Shown: positions 1 through 8,073, numbered from the stretch's first letter. The stretch is 64,000 bases of DNA from Cupriavidus taiwanensis (GCF_900250075.1 NZ_LT977071.1:1879901-1943900); one strand, 5' to 3'. The notes: a model not told the origin generated them from the sequence alone. Translations and numbers: made by a program.

Positions 1-17
1 AGTAGCTGTTGGGGATT

Positions 18-57
18 ATTAGTAATGTCACCTTTGGGATGATTAGAGATGTCACCT
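18..57 (+). repeat. Subterminal direct repeats of the IS end
   Basis: Two 16-bp copies, ATTAGTAATGTCACCT at 18-33 and ATTAGAGATGTCACCT at 42-57, differ at two positions and have a 24-bp period. Repeats of this layout near an IS end are usually transposase binding sites; that role is inferred here. Confidence 0.6.
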
Positions 58-136
58 CATGCTGCGGCCCCGTATTCTCACCGTTCGGCGGTGGATGCTA
101 CGGGAGGCAGCCATGCACGACCAGGGATTGGTGACC

Positions 137-735
137 ATGAGCATGCGCGAAGTTGACCGCATGAAGGTGATCCAGGCAGTGGCCGATGGCCATTTGGCGC
201 GTTGGCGCGCCGCGGAGCGGCTTGGCATCAGTGCTCGGCACGTTAGGCGGCTGGTCTTGCGGCTTCAGGAGGACGGGCCAAGCGGCCTGGTCTCGCGCAA
301 ACGCGATCGCCCGAGCAACCGCCAGTTGCCGCCCGGTCTGGAGTCGCGGATTCGCGGCCTGATCCGCGACAGCTACGCCGACTTCGGCCCGACCCTGGCC
401 TGCGAGAAGCTGCGCGAGCGCCACGGCATCGAGATTTCCAAGGCCTGCGTGCGCCGGATCATGATCGACGCCGGCTTCTGGATCCCGCGCAAGCGACCAG
501 GGCGCGATCGTCGAGCACAAGCGCCTCCGGCACGTGCTGGCGCTCGCGGCGCAGGTGCAGGCGCAGCGCGACAATCGCCAGCAGGCCGGGCCGTCGCGCA
601 CGCTGCAAGGCGAACCCGCCCGGCCGCATCGCGCGCCGCTGAACGTGAAGCGCCAGCGGCTGATCAACCGGCTCGATCTGGAGCGCGCGCTGGCGCCCGC
701 GCCGCTCCCTCAGAAAGCGGACCTTTCAACTTGGC
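137..735 (+). pseudogene. ISNCY-type transposase, N-terminus joined to C-terminus, centre missing
   Basis: From ATG 137 to about 505 the frame reads as the helix-turn-helix N-terminus of an ISNCY transposase (MSMREVDR..., RAAERLGISARHVRRL, YADFGPTLACEKLRERHGI, ending GFWIPRKR). At about 505 the homology jumps, with a change of frame, to the family's C-terminal tail (GAIVEHKRLRHVLALAAQVQA to about KADLSTWPTV). The DDE core is absent between the two parts, so this is a deletion product that cannot transpose. Confidence 0.75.
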
Positions 736-745
736 CAACGGTGCA

Positions 746-906
746 TCAGGCGTCCGGTCGCGTCGTCGACGTAGACCAGCAGCGTGCACGCCGGCGCCCG
801 GTCCTCGAACCAGGCGTGGTCGCTGCCGTCGATCGGCACCAGCTCGCCCAGGCAGGCGCGGCGATTGCGCGGCTGGTGCACCTTGGGCGGGCGCAGCATC
901 CACCGC
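746..906 (-). pseudogene. Inverted central fragment of the ISNCY-type transposase
   Basis: Read on the minus strand this piece gives LRPPKVHQPRNRRACLGELV followed by IDGSDHAWFEDR and CTLLVYVDDATGRLM. This is the start of the DDE catalytic domain of the same family, including the IDGxxHxWFEDR aspartate motif and the following DDATGRL block. It stops being transposase-like after DDATGRLMH. It is exactly the part missing from the plus-strand fragment, now inverted and downstream of it. Confidence 0.75.
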
Positions 907-1004
907 CCCACCCTGCGCTGAATTCAGTCACGTCAGGCCAGCGCCACTGCCCTACTTCTACCCCGCAAAAGAACCCAATCCCGCACAAAAAGCACGGTTG
1001 GACT

Positions 1005-1104
1005 GACATTTGAATTTAGCGGAAGCGACGACCTTTCAAAACCGACTAGACAACGGCTGTAGCAGCTAAGCGGTAATGTCCGCTTCTGGCTAAGTTCAAA
1101 TGTC
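1005..1104. repeat. 100-bp inverted-repeat element
   Basis: The left arm, GACATTTGAATTTAGC followed by GGAAGCG (1005-1027), matches the complement of the right arm (1077-1104, beginning TGTCCGCTTCTGG and ending GTTCAAATGTC) with few differences. The roughly 50 bp between the arms have no coding potential. It could be a MITE-like element or a remnant pair of IS ends. It sits between the IS remnant and the first intact gene. Confidence 0.5.
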
Positions 1105-1152
1105 CGAGTTGACCCCGGTAACCTGTACGGCCTTGAGCCAGCCGGCGTCGGC

Positions 1153-1884
1153 TCACCACACCAGCCAGAGTCCCACGCCGAGCAGGAGCGCATGCGCGCC
1201 TAGCGCGATGTATAGCGGTTCGCTCGAGGGCGTCGCTATGTCCTGCAACGTCTCGCTGATACAGCGCATGAGCATGGCACGCAGCGCAGGATCCTTCACC
1301 GCGCCCTTGTCGCCCGCTGCCGGTTCGCTCGGCGCTGCGCGGCACGATTGCAATTCGGCGAGCATGTCGCCGATTGGCAGCCGGTTCAGCACGAAGGCGA
1401 TCGCCGAGCGCACCGCTCGACCTTCGCCCAATACCGGCGCCAATTGCTTGCTCAAGGCGTCGACCGACAGCCAGTCCGCCGCGCGCTGCAGCGTCCCGTG
1501 CGTGTGTGGCATGGCTTCGATGCGGTCCGCGAACGCAGACGCCAGGCGCTGCGCCATGGCGTCGCCGTGGGCCTCCACAAGGTGTTGCATGGCGCGTGCG
1601 CGCCCGTGTGCCACGCCCAGCACCGCGTAGACGCCGACGAACAACAGCAGCAGGACGGCTACCAGCCACGGCGCAGACGTGGCCAGCGCGAAGCTGGCGC
1701 CCGCGCCCCCGGAATCCACCGCCGTGTTGCCCGGCCCCAGCAACTGGCTCAAGTAGAAGAAAAATGCGCCGCCGCCCAGCGCCATGCCGAGCAGGCCGCC
1801 GTTGATGACCGAACGCGCAAAGATCAGCCCGGCCCTGGTGCCGGTGCCAATGAGCGATGGTTGCCCGGTTGATTCTGAGGACAT
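1153..1884 (-). CDS. Membrane protein of unknown function, 3 TM segments
   Basis: The 243-residue product starting MSSESTGQ is not a family I recognise. It shows a hydrophobic segment near residues 20-45 (INGGLLGMALGGGAFFFYL), a second near 65-90 (WLVAVLLLLFVGVYAVLGVA), a soluble, slightly charged middle of about 110 residues, and a C-terminal hydrophobic segment (LYIALGAHALLLGVGLWLVW). The N-terminal extension available in the same frame is arginine/histidine rich and low quality, so the ATG at 1884 is preferred although no strong ribosome binding site is visible. The gene ends close to the inverted-repeat element, which suggests the mobile DNA landed just downstream of it. Confidence 0.7.
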   Translation of the reverse strand: MSSESTGQPSLIGTGTRAGLIFARSVINGGLLGMALGGGAFFFYLSQLLGPGNTAVDSGGAGASFALATSAPWLVAVLLLLFVGVYAVLGVAHGRARAMQHLVEAHGDAMAQRLASAFADRIEAMPHTHGTLQRAADWLSVDALSKQLAPVLGEGRAVRSAIAFVLNRLPIGDMLAELQSCRAAPSEPAAGDKGAVKDPALRAMLMRCISETLQDIATPSSEPLYIALGAHALLLGVGLWLVW

Positions 1885-2178
1885 AGAGAATGCGAGGTTG
1901 TGAACTTGCAAGGAATAAGGATACCGGCTCCGGGCTTCCGCCACCTGACCAGCCCCCTTGACGCATGCGTGCTGAAACGTGTCCTCGTGGCCGGCGCGGT
2001 CGCCCGCGGCGATCCCGTCCAACCGAAAGGCGGCCGCGTCATGGCCGCAGCACTTGCGCGCCGGTATGGCGCGGCACTGCCGATGCTTCAAAAACCCAGG
2101 GAAACAATGCGCCGACTGGTGACGGTGGCCGGAATGCTGGCGCCTTGCTGGGCGCGGTCTTGACATGCTTCGGGAGCC

Positions 2179-2562
2179 TTACTGTATCGAAGGCACGATG
2201 CCCAGTTTTTCCGCCAGCATTCGCTCATAGACGCCAAAGTGCCTGTCAACGTCTGCCTGGCTGACAACCACTATTTCCATAGAGACCTGGCCGACCTTCA
2301 GCCCAAGCATCGTGGCCAACGCCAGCTCCAGGTGCGGGGCCGCTTCGCGGTCTTTGGCAAACGTCGTGCCGACGCTGACCGTGTAGGCCCTCTCGCCTTC
2401 ACTGCTTACCTCGACCAGCCTTGCCGCCGCGCTGAGGTTGCTCTCAATGGCGATCCTGGCGAGTTCCGCCACACGTCGCGTCCTTTCGGTGGGGAACCCG
2501 CGCGCGCATCTCAGCCGCAGCCGATGCTTGCCCAGCGTTAGCCATTCGGAATCAAACTCCAT
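2179..2562 (-). CDS. Small conserved-looking protein of unknown function in the hsp20 cluster
   Basis: The 127-residue protein begins MEFDSEWLTLGKHRLRLRCARG. The start is set by an AAGGAG ribosome binding site about 8 nt upstream, which excludes an upstream in-frame extension. It has no signal peptide or membrane segment and looks like a small mixed alpha/beta cytoplasmic domain. It is the last gene of the minus-strand small heat-shock group, 123 nt after the third hsp20 gene, so it may be co-induced by heat. Function is unknown. Confidence 0.65.
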   Translation of the reverse strand: MEFDSEWLTLGKHRLRLRCARGFPTERTRRVAELARIAIESNLSAAARLVEVSSEGERAYTVSVGTTFAKDREAAPHLELALATMLGLKVGQVSMEIVVVSQADVDRHFGVYERMLAEKLGIVPSIQ

Positions 2563-2685
2563 CGAAGTCTCCTTTTGCCAAAGATGCGTACAGACCCTGG
2601 AGCCGGGGCATGCCAGAACCCGCATCCGTCTGGCTGCTACGGTAGCGAGAAGCCGGCTGCCACCCGGCCCACTCTTCTATCCGGC

Positions 2686-3252
2686 TCACTTCACGTCGAT
2701 TCGCCGGACCGCAGCCTGCGGCGAGCCCGACTTGGGCAAGCGCACTGTCAAGAGGCCGCGTTCGAAGCGCGCATCGACGTGGTCCAGGTCGAGACCATCC
2801 GGTAACGGGATGCTGCGCATGAATGCCCCATATGCGCGCTCCAGGCGGTAACAGCCGTTTTCTTCGCTGCAAACATCCTGTCGCTTCTCTCCGCGCAGCA
2901 CCAGCGCCCCATCTTCGATGGTGGTCTGCACGTCCTCACGCTCCATGCCCGGCAGCTCGGCCGTGATCCGCAATGCCGCGCCATCGTCGACCACGTCGAT
3001 CCTCGGCTGAAAGCGGGAAGAACTGAAGTCGCCGAACCACCGGTCCAGACCGCTGAAGCCGGCGAACGGCTCATGCAGGAACTCGCCCATCGCACGCCAT
3101 GGTTCGCCGGAGAACAGCCGCGCAACGTCCGGCCATTCGGAGGCCCTGTGCCGGGGCACAGGAACGTTCGACGGCTCGTCACTGGATGGCTTCTCCGCCG
3201 CCGGTCTCCGCAGGAACTTGAAGGGATTCCACTTGCCCAGATCCGTCTTCAT
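2686..3252 (-). CDS. Small heat-shock protein, Hsp20 family (third copy)
   Basis: The 188-residue product has an alpha-crystallin domain in its C-terminal half, from about residue 85 (PRIDVVDDGAALRITAELPGM) to the end (GLLTVRLPKSG), and finishes with an I-x-V tail (RRIDVK) like the family's oligomerisation motif. Its N-terminal region is longer than in the two neighbours and rich in W and F. A GGAGGA sequence 5-6 nt upstream of ATG 3252 favours that start over ATG 3264. Small heat-shock proteins are ATP-independent holdases in the cytoplasm. It lies 97 nt after the second hsp20 gene, with a strong hairpin in the gap. Confidence 0.9.
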   Translation of the reverse strand: MKTDLGKWNPFKFLRRPAAEKPSSDEPSNVPVPRHRASEWPDVARLFSGEPWRAMGEFLHEPFAGFSGLDRWFGDFSSSRFQPRIDVVDDGAALRITAELPGMEREDVQTTIEDGALVLRGEKRQDVCSEENGCYRLERAYGAFMRSIPLPDGLDLDHVDARFERGLLTVRLPKSGSPQAAVRRIDVK

Positions 3253-3304
3253 CTCGTCCTCCATTCACGCAATGAAAAATACCTGGCCCCTCCGGCAAGA
3301 GGCA

Positions 3305-3336
3305 CGTCGGCAGCGCGCGGGTTGGCGCAGCCGACG
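3305..3336. other. Stem-loop between hsp20 genes
   Basis: CGTCGGC (3305-3311) pairs with GCCGACG (3330-3336), and after one mismatch four further GC pairs extend the stem around an 8-nt loop. No T-run follows on either strand, so it is more likely an mRNA-stabilising or processing hairpin, which would allow different levels of the hsp20 products, than an intrinsic terminator. Confidence 0.45.
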
Positions 3337-3349
3337 CACCAGCGACCAC

Positions 3350-3757
3350 TCACGCCACGGTGACTGCGATGCGGCGCGGGCGTGCTTCCTCGCGCCGCGG
3401 AATCGTCAATCTCAGCACGCCGTCGTGCAGATTTGCCTCAATTCTTGACGTGTCAAGATCGGGACTTAACGCAAATGCGCGAGCGAAGTGAGGCTCCCGG
3501 ATTTCCGCGTGTTGCACACGCAGTTCCTTGCGCGTCGGCACCACCGCCTCGGCCTCGATATGGAGGTTGCCGTCATGGACATTGACCTCGAGCTTGTCCT
3601 TCGTCACGCCCGGAAGGTCGGCCCAGAGGGTGACACCGTTGCTGTCCTCGACAATGTCGACCGCGGGCAGCAACGTCACGGTCGGCGCCGACTTTTGCTC
3701 CTGACCTTTTGTCACCGCTCCCTGGCCGCGTTCAACTACTTGCGTTGTATCGTTCAT
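3350..3757 (-). CDS. Small heat-shock protein, Hsp20 family (second copy)
   Basis: The 135-residue protein consists of a short Gln/Lys-rich N-terminus (to about residue 30), an alpha-crystallin domain (PAVDIVEDSNGVTLWADLPGV to GVLRLTIPRREE) and an I-x-V tail (RRIAVTVA). A GAGGAG ribosome binding site lies just upstream of ATG 3757. Only 15 nt separate it from the first hsp20 gene, so the two are translated from one mRNA. Known role of the family: binding unfolded proteins during heat or oxidative stress. Confidence 0.93.
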   Translation of the reverse strand: MNDTTQVVERGQGAVTKGQEQKSAPTVTLLPAVDIVEDSNGVTLWADLPGVTKDKLEVNVHDGNLHIEAEAVVPTRKELRVQHAEIREPHFARAFALSPDLDTSRIEANLHDGVLRLTIPRREEARPRRIAVTVA

Positions 3758-3772
3758 GGCTTGCTCCTCGCG

Positions 3773-4213
3773 TCATTGGACCGTAATCGCCCGTGGCTTC
3801 GAGGCTTCCTGCTTGCCAACGCTGACAGACAGGCAGCCATTGGCATAGCGCGCCTGGACTTTTTCGGGGTCGGCGCCCGGGGGCAACTCGACCACGCGCC
3901 GGAAGGCGCCGGTGAAGCGCTCCTGCTTGTACAACCGCATTTCCGGATCGTCGACGGCATGCGTCGGTTCGCGCTCTCCGCTGATGGTCAGCAAGCCCTT
4001 GTCGATCGACACCTCGAGCTTGTCCTGCCTGATACCGGGTGCGAACGCCACCACCTCGAACGAGTCGTCCGTGGCGCCGATATTGACGGGTGGAAAGGCT
4101 CCGAAACGGCCGGAGCGAATGCTGGATGGGAATCCGCCGAACAAGCTCGCCATCTGCCTTTGCATGCGGTCGAGTTCGTTGAACAGGTCGGTTCCGAAGA
4201 ATAGATCACTCAT
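3773..4213 (-). CDS. Small heat-shock protein, Hsp20 family (first copy)
   Basis: The 146-residue protein starts MSDLFFGTDLFNELDRMQRQ, the typical amphipathic N-terminus of bacterial class A small heat-shock proteins. An alpha-crystallin domain follows from about residue 40 (PPVNIGATDDSFEVVAFAPGI) and the protein ends with an I-x-V motif (PRAITVQ). ATG 4213 is chosen because AAGGAGG lies 9 nt upstream. That ribosome binding site is sequestered in a perfect 7-bp hairpin, and a heat-shock-like promoter lies about 130 nt upstream, so heat control at both transcription and translation is inferred. Confidence 0.95.
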   Translation of the reverse strand: MSDLFFGTDLFNELDRMQRQMASLFGGFPSSIRSGRFGAFPPVNIGATDDSFEVVAFAPGIRQDKLEVSIDKGLLTISGEREPTHAVDDPEMRLYKQERFTGAFRRVVELPPGADPEKVQARYANGCLSVSVGKQEASKPRAITVQ

Positions 4214-4221
4214 GGTCGTAT

Positions 4222-4244
4222 CCTCCTTCGATGCAGCAAGGAGG
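4222..4244 (-). promoter_or_regulatory. Candidate RNA thermometer hiding the hsp20 ribosome binding site
   Basis: On the mRNA, CCUCCUU (complement of 4238-4244) pairs perfectly over 7 bp with AAGGAGG (complement of 4222-4228), the Shine-Dalgarno sequence of the first hsp20 gene, around a 9-nt loop. The loop side also contains UUGCU, a sequence found opposite the Shine-Dalgarno in ROSE-type thermometers of small heat-shock genes. The hairpin is seen directly; temperature sensing is inferred. Confidence 0.55.
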
Positions 4245-4339
4245 CGAAGGGGCAACGCGCTACCATTCACCTGCCAAGCTGCTGGCAAACAAATAGAAAC
4301 ACGCAGCGCGCAACGTCGCGACTGCCTGAGCGAAAAATA

Positions 4340-4368
4340 AAATAGTAACGGCGCCGCGAAATTTCAAG
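4340..4368 (-). promoter_or_regulatory. Candidate sigma-32 promoter of the hsp20 operon
   Basis: On the minus strand CTTGAAA (complement of 4362-4368) matches the sigma-32 -35 consensus exactly. About 14 nt later TACTATTT (complement of 4340-4347) is a partial match to the CCCCATTT -10 box. It lies upstream of the first of three Hsp20 genes. Confidence 0.5.
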
Positions 4369-4426
4369 GGGGATTGCGTTGCACTTCGCCGTAGAGCGAC
4401 GTGTGATCTTTAGTGCTTTTTTGACG

Positions 4427-5293
4427 CTAGGCCTGCCCCGCCGCCGCCCGCAAGTCCGTCATGATCTGCTCGGCCAGGAACTCGCAGGGCGGCCGCTTCG
4501 ACTTCGCGCTGCGGGCCAGGATCAGCTCGAGCGGCGGCAGGTCAGGCAGGCCCTGGGCCTGGCCCAGCACGGTCAGTTGCGGCGGGATCGCGCAGCGGGC
4601 CAGCGCGGCCACGGCCAGGCCGGCCTCGACCATGCTGAGCAGGCCCAGCAGGCTCGGGCTCTCGTACGAGGTACGATGCGCGATCCGCGCGCGATCGAGG
4701 CTGCGTATTGCGTTCTCGCGCGCCACGCTGCCGGGCATGAACACGGCGATGGGCAGTGGCCGGTCCTCCCACACTTGCGGCCCGTTGGACATGGCGGCCC
4801 ATGCCATCGGCTCATGGCGGATGAAGTCGCCCGACAAGCCCTTCACGCGCGTGCCGCAGACCAGGTCGACGGTGCCGTCCTTGACCAGTGGCGCGAGCGC
4901 GCTGCTGGGCAGGCCCACCACCTGGATCTCCACCTTCGGGTACGTGGTCGAGAATTTCTTCAGCACCGATGGCAGCAGCGACGACGCGTAATCGTCGGGC
5001 ACGCCGATCGCCACCTTGCCCGTCACCTCCGGCCGCACCACCGCCGCCCAGGCTTCGTCACGCAGCGCCAGCATGCGGCGGGCGAAGCCCAGCAGCACCT
5101 CGCCCTCGTGCGTCAGCACAATGCTGCGCGGCCGCCGCACGAACAGCGGGCGGCCCAGTGCTTCCTCGAGTGCCTTGATTTGCATGCTGACCGCGGATTG
5201 CGAACGGTTCACCGCCTCCGCGGCCCGCGTCATATTGCCGGTCTCGGCGACGGCGATCACCGTGGCCAGCACATCGTGGTCGAGCGTCTTCAT
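4427..5293 (-). CDS. LysR-family transcriptional regulator
   Basis: The 288-residue protein starts MKTLDHDVLATVIAVAETGN. Its N-terminal winged helix-turn-helix (MTRAAEAVNRSQSAVSMQIKALEEALGRPLFVR) is followed by a substrate-binding domain from about residue 90 (GKVAIGVPDDYASSLLPSVL). It diverges from the DUF3422 gene, sharing a 108-bp AT-rich intergenic region that would hold its operator. A few extra residues upstream are in frame, but ATG 5293 matches the usual family start. Effector and targets cannot be told from the sequence. Confidence 0.9.
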   Translation of the reverse strand: MKTLDHDVLATVIAVAETGNMTRAAEAVNRSQSAVSMQIKALEEALGRPLFVRRPRSIVLTHEGEVLLGFARRMLALRDEAWAAVVRPEVTGKVAIGVPDDYASSLLPSVLKKFSTTYPKVEIQVVGLPSSALAPLVKDGTVDLVCGTRVKGLSGDFIRHEPMAWAAMSNGPQVWEDRPLPIAVFMPGSVARENAIRSLDRARIAHRTSYESPSLLGLLSMVEAGLAVAALARCAIPPQLTVLGQAQGLPDLPPLELILARSAKSKRPPCEFLAEQIMTDLRAAAGQA

Positions 5294-5401
5294 TGGTATC
5301 AGGAAAACTGAACGTAACAATCAATATTATGCGTTTTTCTTGTTGAAAACGGCGTGCGATATTCGGCAACAGCAAACAGGATTCCGCCCTCCCCTCCGAG
5401 C

Positions 5402-6715
5402 ATGGACAACCCAGCCGCTTCCCTCCTCGTCGACCACCCGCTGCGTGCCTCGCTGGTCGCCGAATTGCACGCCCGACCCTTTCTTCGGCTCAGCGGCAGC
5501 GTGTCACTGACCCACTACGCCATCTACTCGGACGAGGATCCCGCCATCCATGAATATCTGGTGCGCGCCTTGTGCGAACAGACCGGCATGGCGCTGCCTG
5601 CGGACGGGGTCACGCACTACGCCGTGCAATCCCCGTTCGGCTGGCATCTGAAATGGGAGCGCCACACCGAGTTCTCCACCTTCACCTTCGTCAGTCCGCG
5701 CGACGACACCGATTACTTCAACGACCTCGCCATCGATGGTGTTCCGGCAGACTGGCTGAGCCTGCTGGCCGGCAAGCGCTTTCATGCGGTGCGGATGGAA
5801 TTGCTGTCGGGACAGGCGGCGGCCGCTGTCAGCGCGAAGCTGCGCGAATGGCTCGACGGGCCGGTTCTGGTCGGCAGCGATGTCCTGGGCGGCGGCAGGG
5901 TCTACTGCGACTGGAACGTGCGGGCCGATGGCTATATGCGCATCCTGGCGATCGACGAGGACTTCCGCGAGGAACAGGGCGGCAGGCTGCTGCAACGGCT
6001 TTACGAGATCGAGACCTATCGCATGATGGCGTTGCTGGCGTTGCCGGTCGCACGCCGCCTGGGGCGGGAGCTCGACGACATCCACGCATCGCTGCAGGAA
6101 CTGATGCGCGCCATGGACGCGCGCCGCGCCGGCGACGACGATGCCGAACTGCTGGACCGGCTTACCGAACTGGCCGTGCGCGTGGAATCGCTGTCCGGGC
6201 ACAGCGGGCGCTTCAGCGCATCGCGCGCCTATGAGCGCATCGTGCTGGCGCGCATCCATGAGTTGCGGGAACAGCGCATCGAAGGCATGCCTACCATCTC
6301 AGAATTCATGGAGCGGCGTTTCGGTCCCGCCATGGAGACCTGCCGCAGCGTCTGGTCGCGCCACGAACAGATCGCGGCACGGGTGGCGCGCGCGGTCGAC
6401 CTGCTGCGCACCCGCGTCAACCTGGCGCAGGAGCGGGATGTCACCAGGCTGCTGGCCGGACTGGAACGCACCGCGCGCAACCAGTTGCATCTGCAGCATG
6501 CGGTCGAGGGGCTGTCGGTCGCCGCGATCTCGTATTACGTGTTGTCCATCGCGGCTGCCGGATTGAAGGCATTGCATGTCATCAAACTGCCGGTGGATCC
6601 CGAACTGGCAGAAGGCCTGTTGATCCTGCCGGTGGTGCTGATGGTGTTCGGCGTCATCAAGCGCAGCCGGACCCAGAAAGCCCACGATGGCGCTGTCCAC
6701 GCCGGCCAGGCCTGA
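5402..6715 (+). CDS. DUF3422 family membrane-anchored protein
   Basis: The 437-residue protein (MDNPAASLLVDHPLRASLVAELHARPF) has the layout of DUF3422: a large soluble N-terminal region containing HPLR..LxxELHARPF, a helical middle (residues about 210-370, rich in charged heptad-like stretches) and two C-terminal hydrophobic segments (AAISYYVLSIAAAGLKAL and LAEGLLILPVVLMVFGVI). The family is widespread in proteobacteria and has no assigned function. The start is chosen at ATG 5402 because the conserved region begins immediately after it. It diverges from the LysR gene. Confidence 0.85.
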   Translation: MDNPAASLLVDHPLRASLVAELHARPFLRLSGSVSLTHYAIYSDEDPAIHEYLVRALCEQTGMALPADGVTHYAVQSPFGWHLKWERHTEFSTFTFVSPRDDTDYFNDLAIDGVPADWLSLLAGKRFHAVRMELLSGQAAAAVSAKLREWLDGPVLVGSDVLGGGRVYCDWNVRADGYMRILAIDEDFREEQGGRLLQRLYEIETYRMMALLALPVARRLGRELDDIHASLQELMRAMDARRAGDDDAELLDRLTELAVRVESLSGHSGRFSASRAYERIVLARIHELREQRIEGMPTISEFMERRFGPAMETCRSVWSRHEQIAARVARAVDLLRTRVNLAQERDVTRLLAGLERTARNQLHLQHAVEGLSVAAISYYVLSIAAAGLKALHVIKLPVDPELAEGLLILPVVLMVFGVIKRSRTQKAHDGAVHAGQA

Positions 6716-6759
6716 ACCATCATCGACCTGAAGTGCTTACCATCGAGAAAGAAGAGCCC

Positions 6760-6945
6760 ATGAACGCCGTCACGAGCATCGACCCGTCTCTTGCATCTTT
6801 GCTTCGAGCTGTCCGCCACGCGCCGCAGCCTGGCTCGCATCGGGTGATCCGGGCCGGCAGACAAAAGACCCCCACGGAAGTGCTGACCGACAACTCGAAC
6901 GACCGGCCGGACGTCGCAACGATCGCGGTACTGGGCTACAACTGA
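6760..6945 (+). CDS. Small hypothetical protein
   Basis: A 61-residue frame begins MNAVTSIDPSLASLLRAVRH and ends VATIAVLGYN, preceded by a purine-rich AAGAAGAG. It has no signal peptide or membrane segment. It lies 44 nt after the DUF3422 gene on the same strand and could be its operon partner, but I recognise no family. A GC-rich hairpin follows the stop codon directly. It could be a chance frame. Confidence 0.4.
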   Translation: MNAVTSIDPSLASLLRAVRHAPQPGSHRVIRAGRQKTPTEVLTDNSNDRPDVATIAVLGYN

Positions 6946-6947
6946 AG

Positions 6948-6977
6948 CAAAAATGCCCGCCGGGATCCCGGGCGGGC
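6948..6977 (-). terminator. Minus-strand intrinsic terminator without an obvious gene
   Basis: GCCCGCC (6955-6961) pairs with GGCGGGC (6971-6977). On the minus strand the hairpin is followed by ATTTTTG (complement of 6948-6954), a canonical intrinsic terminator. On the plus strand no T-run follows. The next gene upstream on the minus strand is beyond 8110, so it would terminate antisense or unannotated transcripts. Confidence 0.5.
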
Positions 6978-7140
6978 CGGTACCCTGCTTCAAAACTCGC
7001 CCGGGCAGTTCTGTTCCCTGCTCCCATCCGCGCAGGCACCCTGCCAGGTGCTACCATTCGGCGGCATGGCGCACGCAACCACGGCCAGCCAATGGTCCGT
7101 CGCCGCGGCGCTCGCATAGTGCGATGCCACCGAATACTCC

Positions 7141-8067
7141 ATGGAACTGCGTCAACTCCGCTATTTCGCCAAGGTCTGCGAACTTGGCAGCTTCGGCAAG
7201 GCAGCGCTCGAACTGGAGCTCGCCACCTCCGCGCTCAGCCAGCAGATCAGCCGGCTCGAGCGCGAATTGTCGACGCGCCTGCTGCAGCGCCAGTCCACCG
7301 GCGTGGTGCCGACCGATGCCGGGCTGGCCTTCCTGCGGCAGGCCCAGCTGACGCTGCGCCACGCCGATGATGCGGTTCGGGCCGCGCAGCAGGCGCGGCT
7401 GTCCGGCCATGTCAGCATCGGCCTGGCTTCGACTACCGCCGCGGTGCTGGGCGTGCCGCTGCTGCGTGCCATGGCTGCGCGCTATCCCGACGTGCGCGTC
7501 CACGTGGTCGAGGCTTTGTCCGGGCATCTGAGCGAGATGCTCAATGCGCGCCGGCTGGACCTGGCCATCGTATTCCGCACCGAGACCGCGCGCCGCTGGA
7601 GCGTGACGCCGCTGCTCGACGAGAAGCTTTATGTGCTGGGGGCTTCGGGCTTGCCAGGCCTGCCGAAGGGCCAGCGCGCCCGGCTCGCCCAGTTGGGCGA
7701 ACTGCCGCTGATCCTGCCAAGCGCTACCCACGGCCTGCGCGCCCTGCTCGATGCTGCCTTTGCGCGCGTGCGCGTGACGCCAAACGTGGTGGCGGAGATC
7801 GACGGCCTGTCGCTGCTGATGGATGCGGTGCGCGCCGGCTTTGGCGCCACCATCCAGCCGGGCGCAGCGACCGCGCGCCTCAATGATCCGACGCTGGTCC
7901 GCTCGCTGGTGGTCGACGCCCAGGTCGGGCGGCACAATCTGCTGGCGAGCCTTTCCGATGACGAGCTGTCGCCTGCGGCGCTGGCGGCGCGGGTGGTGCT
8001 GGCCGATACCGCGCGCAGCCTAGTGCGCGACGGCGCGTGGTTCGGCGCCACGCTGCACAAGGCTTGA
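7141..8067 (+). CDS. LysR-family regulator, likely of the tricarballylate-type operon
   Basis: The 308-residue protein has a LysR helix-turn-helix (MELRQLRYFAKVCELGSFGKAALELELATSALSQQISRLE) and an effector domain from about residue 90 (GHVSIGLASTTAAVLGVPLL). It is convergent with the tctC-tcuB-tcuA genes, ending 42 bp from tctC. In enterobacteria the LysR protein TcuR controls tcuABC, so this is the natural candidate regulator here. The TcuR assignment rests on context plus general similarity and is not certain. Confidence 0.85.
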   Translation: MELRQLRYFAKVCELGSFGKAALELELATSALSQQISRLERELSTRLLQRQSTGVVPTDAGLAFLRQAQLTLRHADDAVRAAQQARLSGHVSIGLASTTAAVLGVPLLRAMAARYPDVRVHVVEALSGHLSEMLNARRLDLAIVFRTETARRWSVTPLLDEKLYVLGASGLPGLPKGQRARLAQLGELPLILPSATHGLRALLDAAFARVRVTPNVVAEIDGLSLLMDAVRAGFGATIQPGAATARLNDPTLVRSLVVDAQVGRHNLLASLSDDELSPAALAARVVLADTARSLVRDGAWFGATLHKA

Positions 8068-8073
8068 GGCCGC

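Larger units (their letters stand above)
1..1004. mobile_element. Scrambled ISNCY-like insertion sequence remnant
   Basis: The segment carries three separable pieces of one DDE transposase of the ISNCY type: the N-terminal helix-turn-helix part and a C-terminal part on the plus strand, and the central catalytic part on the minus strand. Subterminal direct repeats containing TGTCACCT lie at the left end (18-57). A perfect 13-bp inverted repeat (GGCGGTGGATGCT at 87-99, its complement at 895-907) brackets the rearranged region. No piece can give an active enzyme. The left boundary may lie outside the window and the right boundary is uncertain. Confidence 0.75.
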
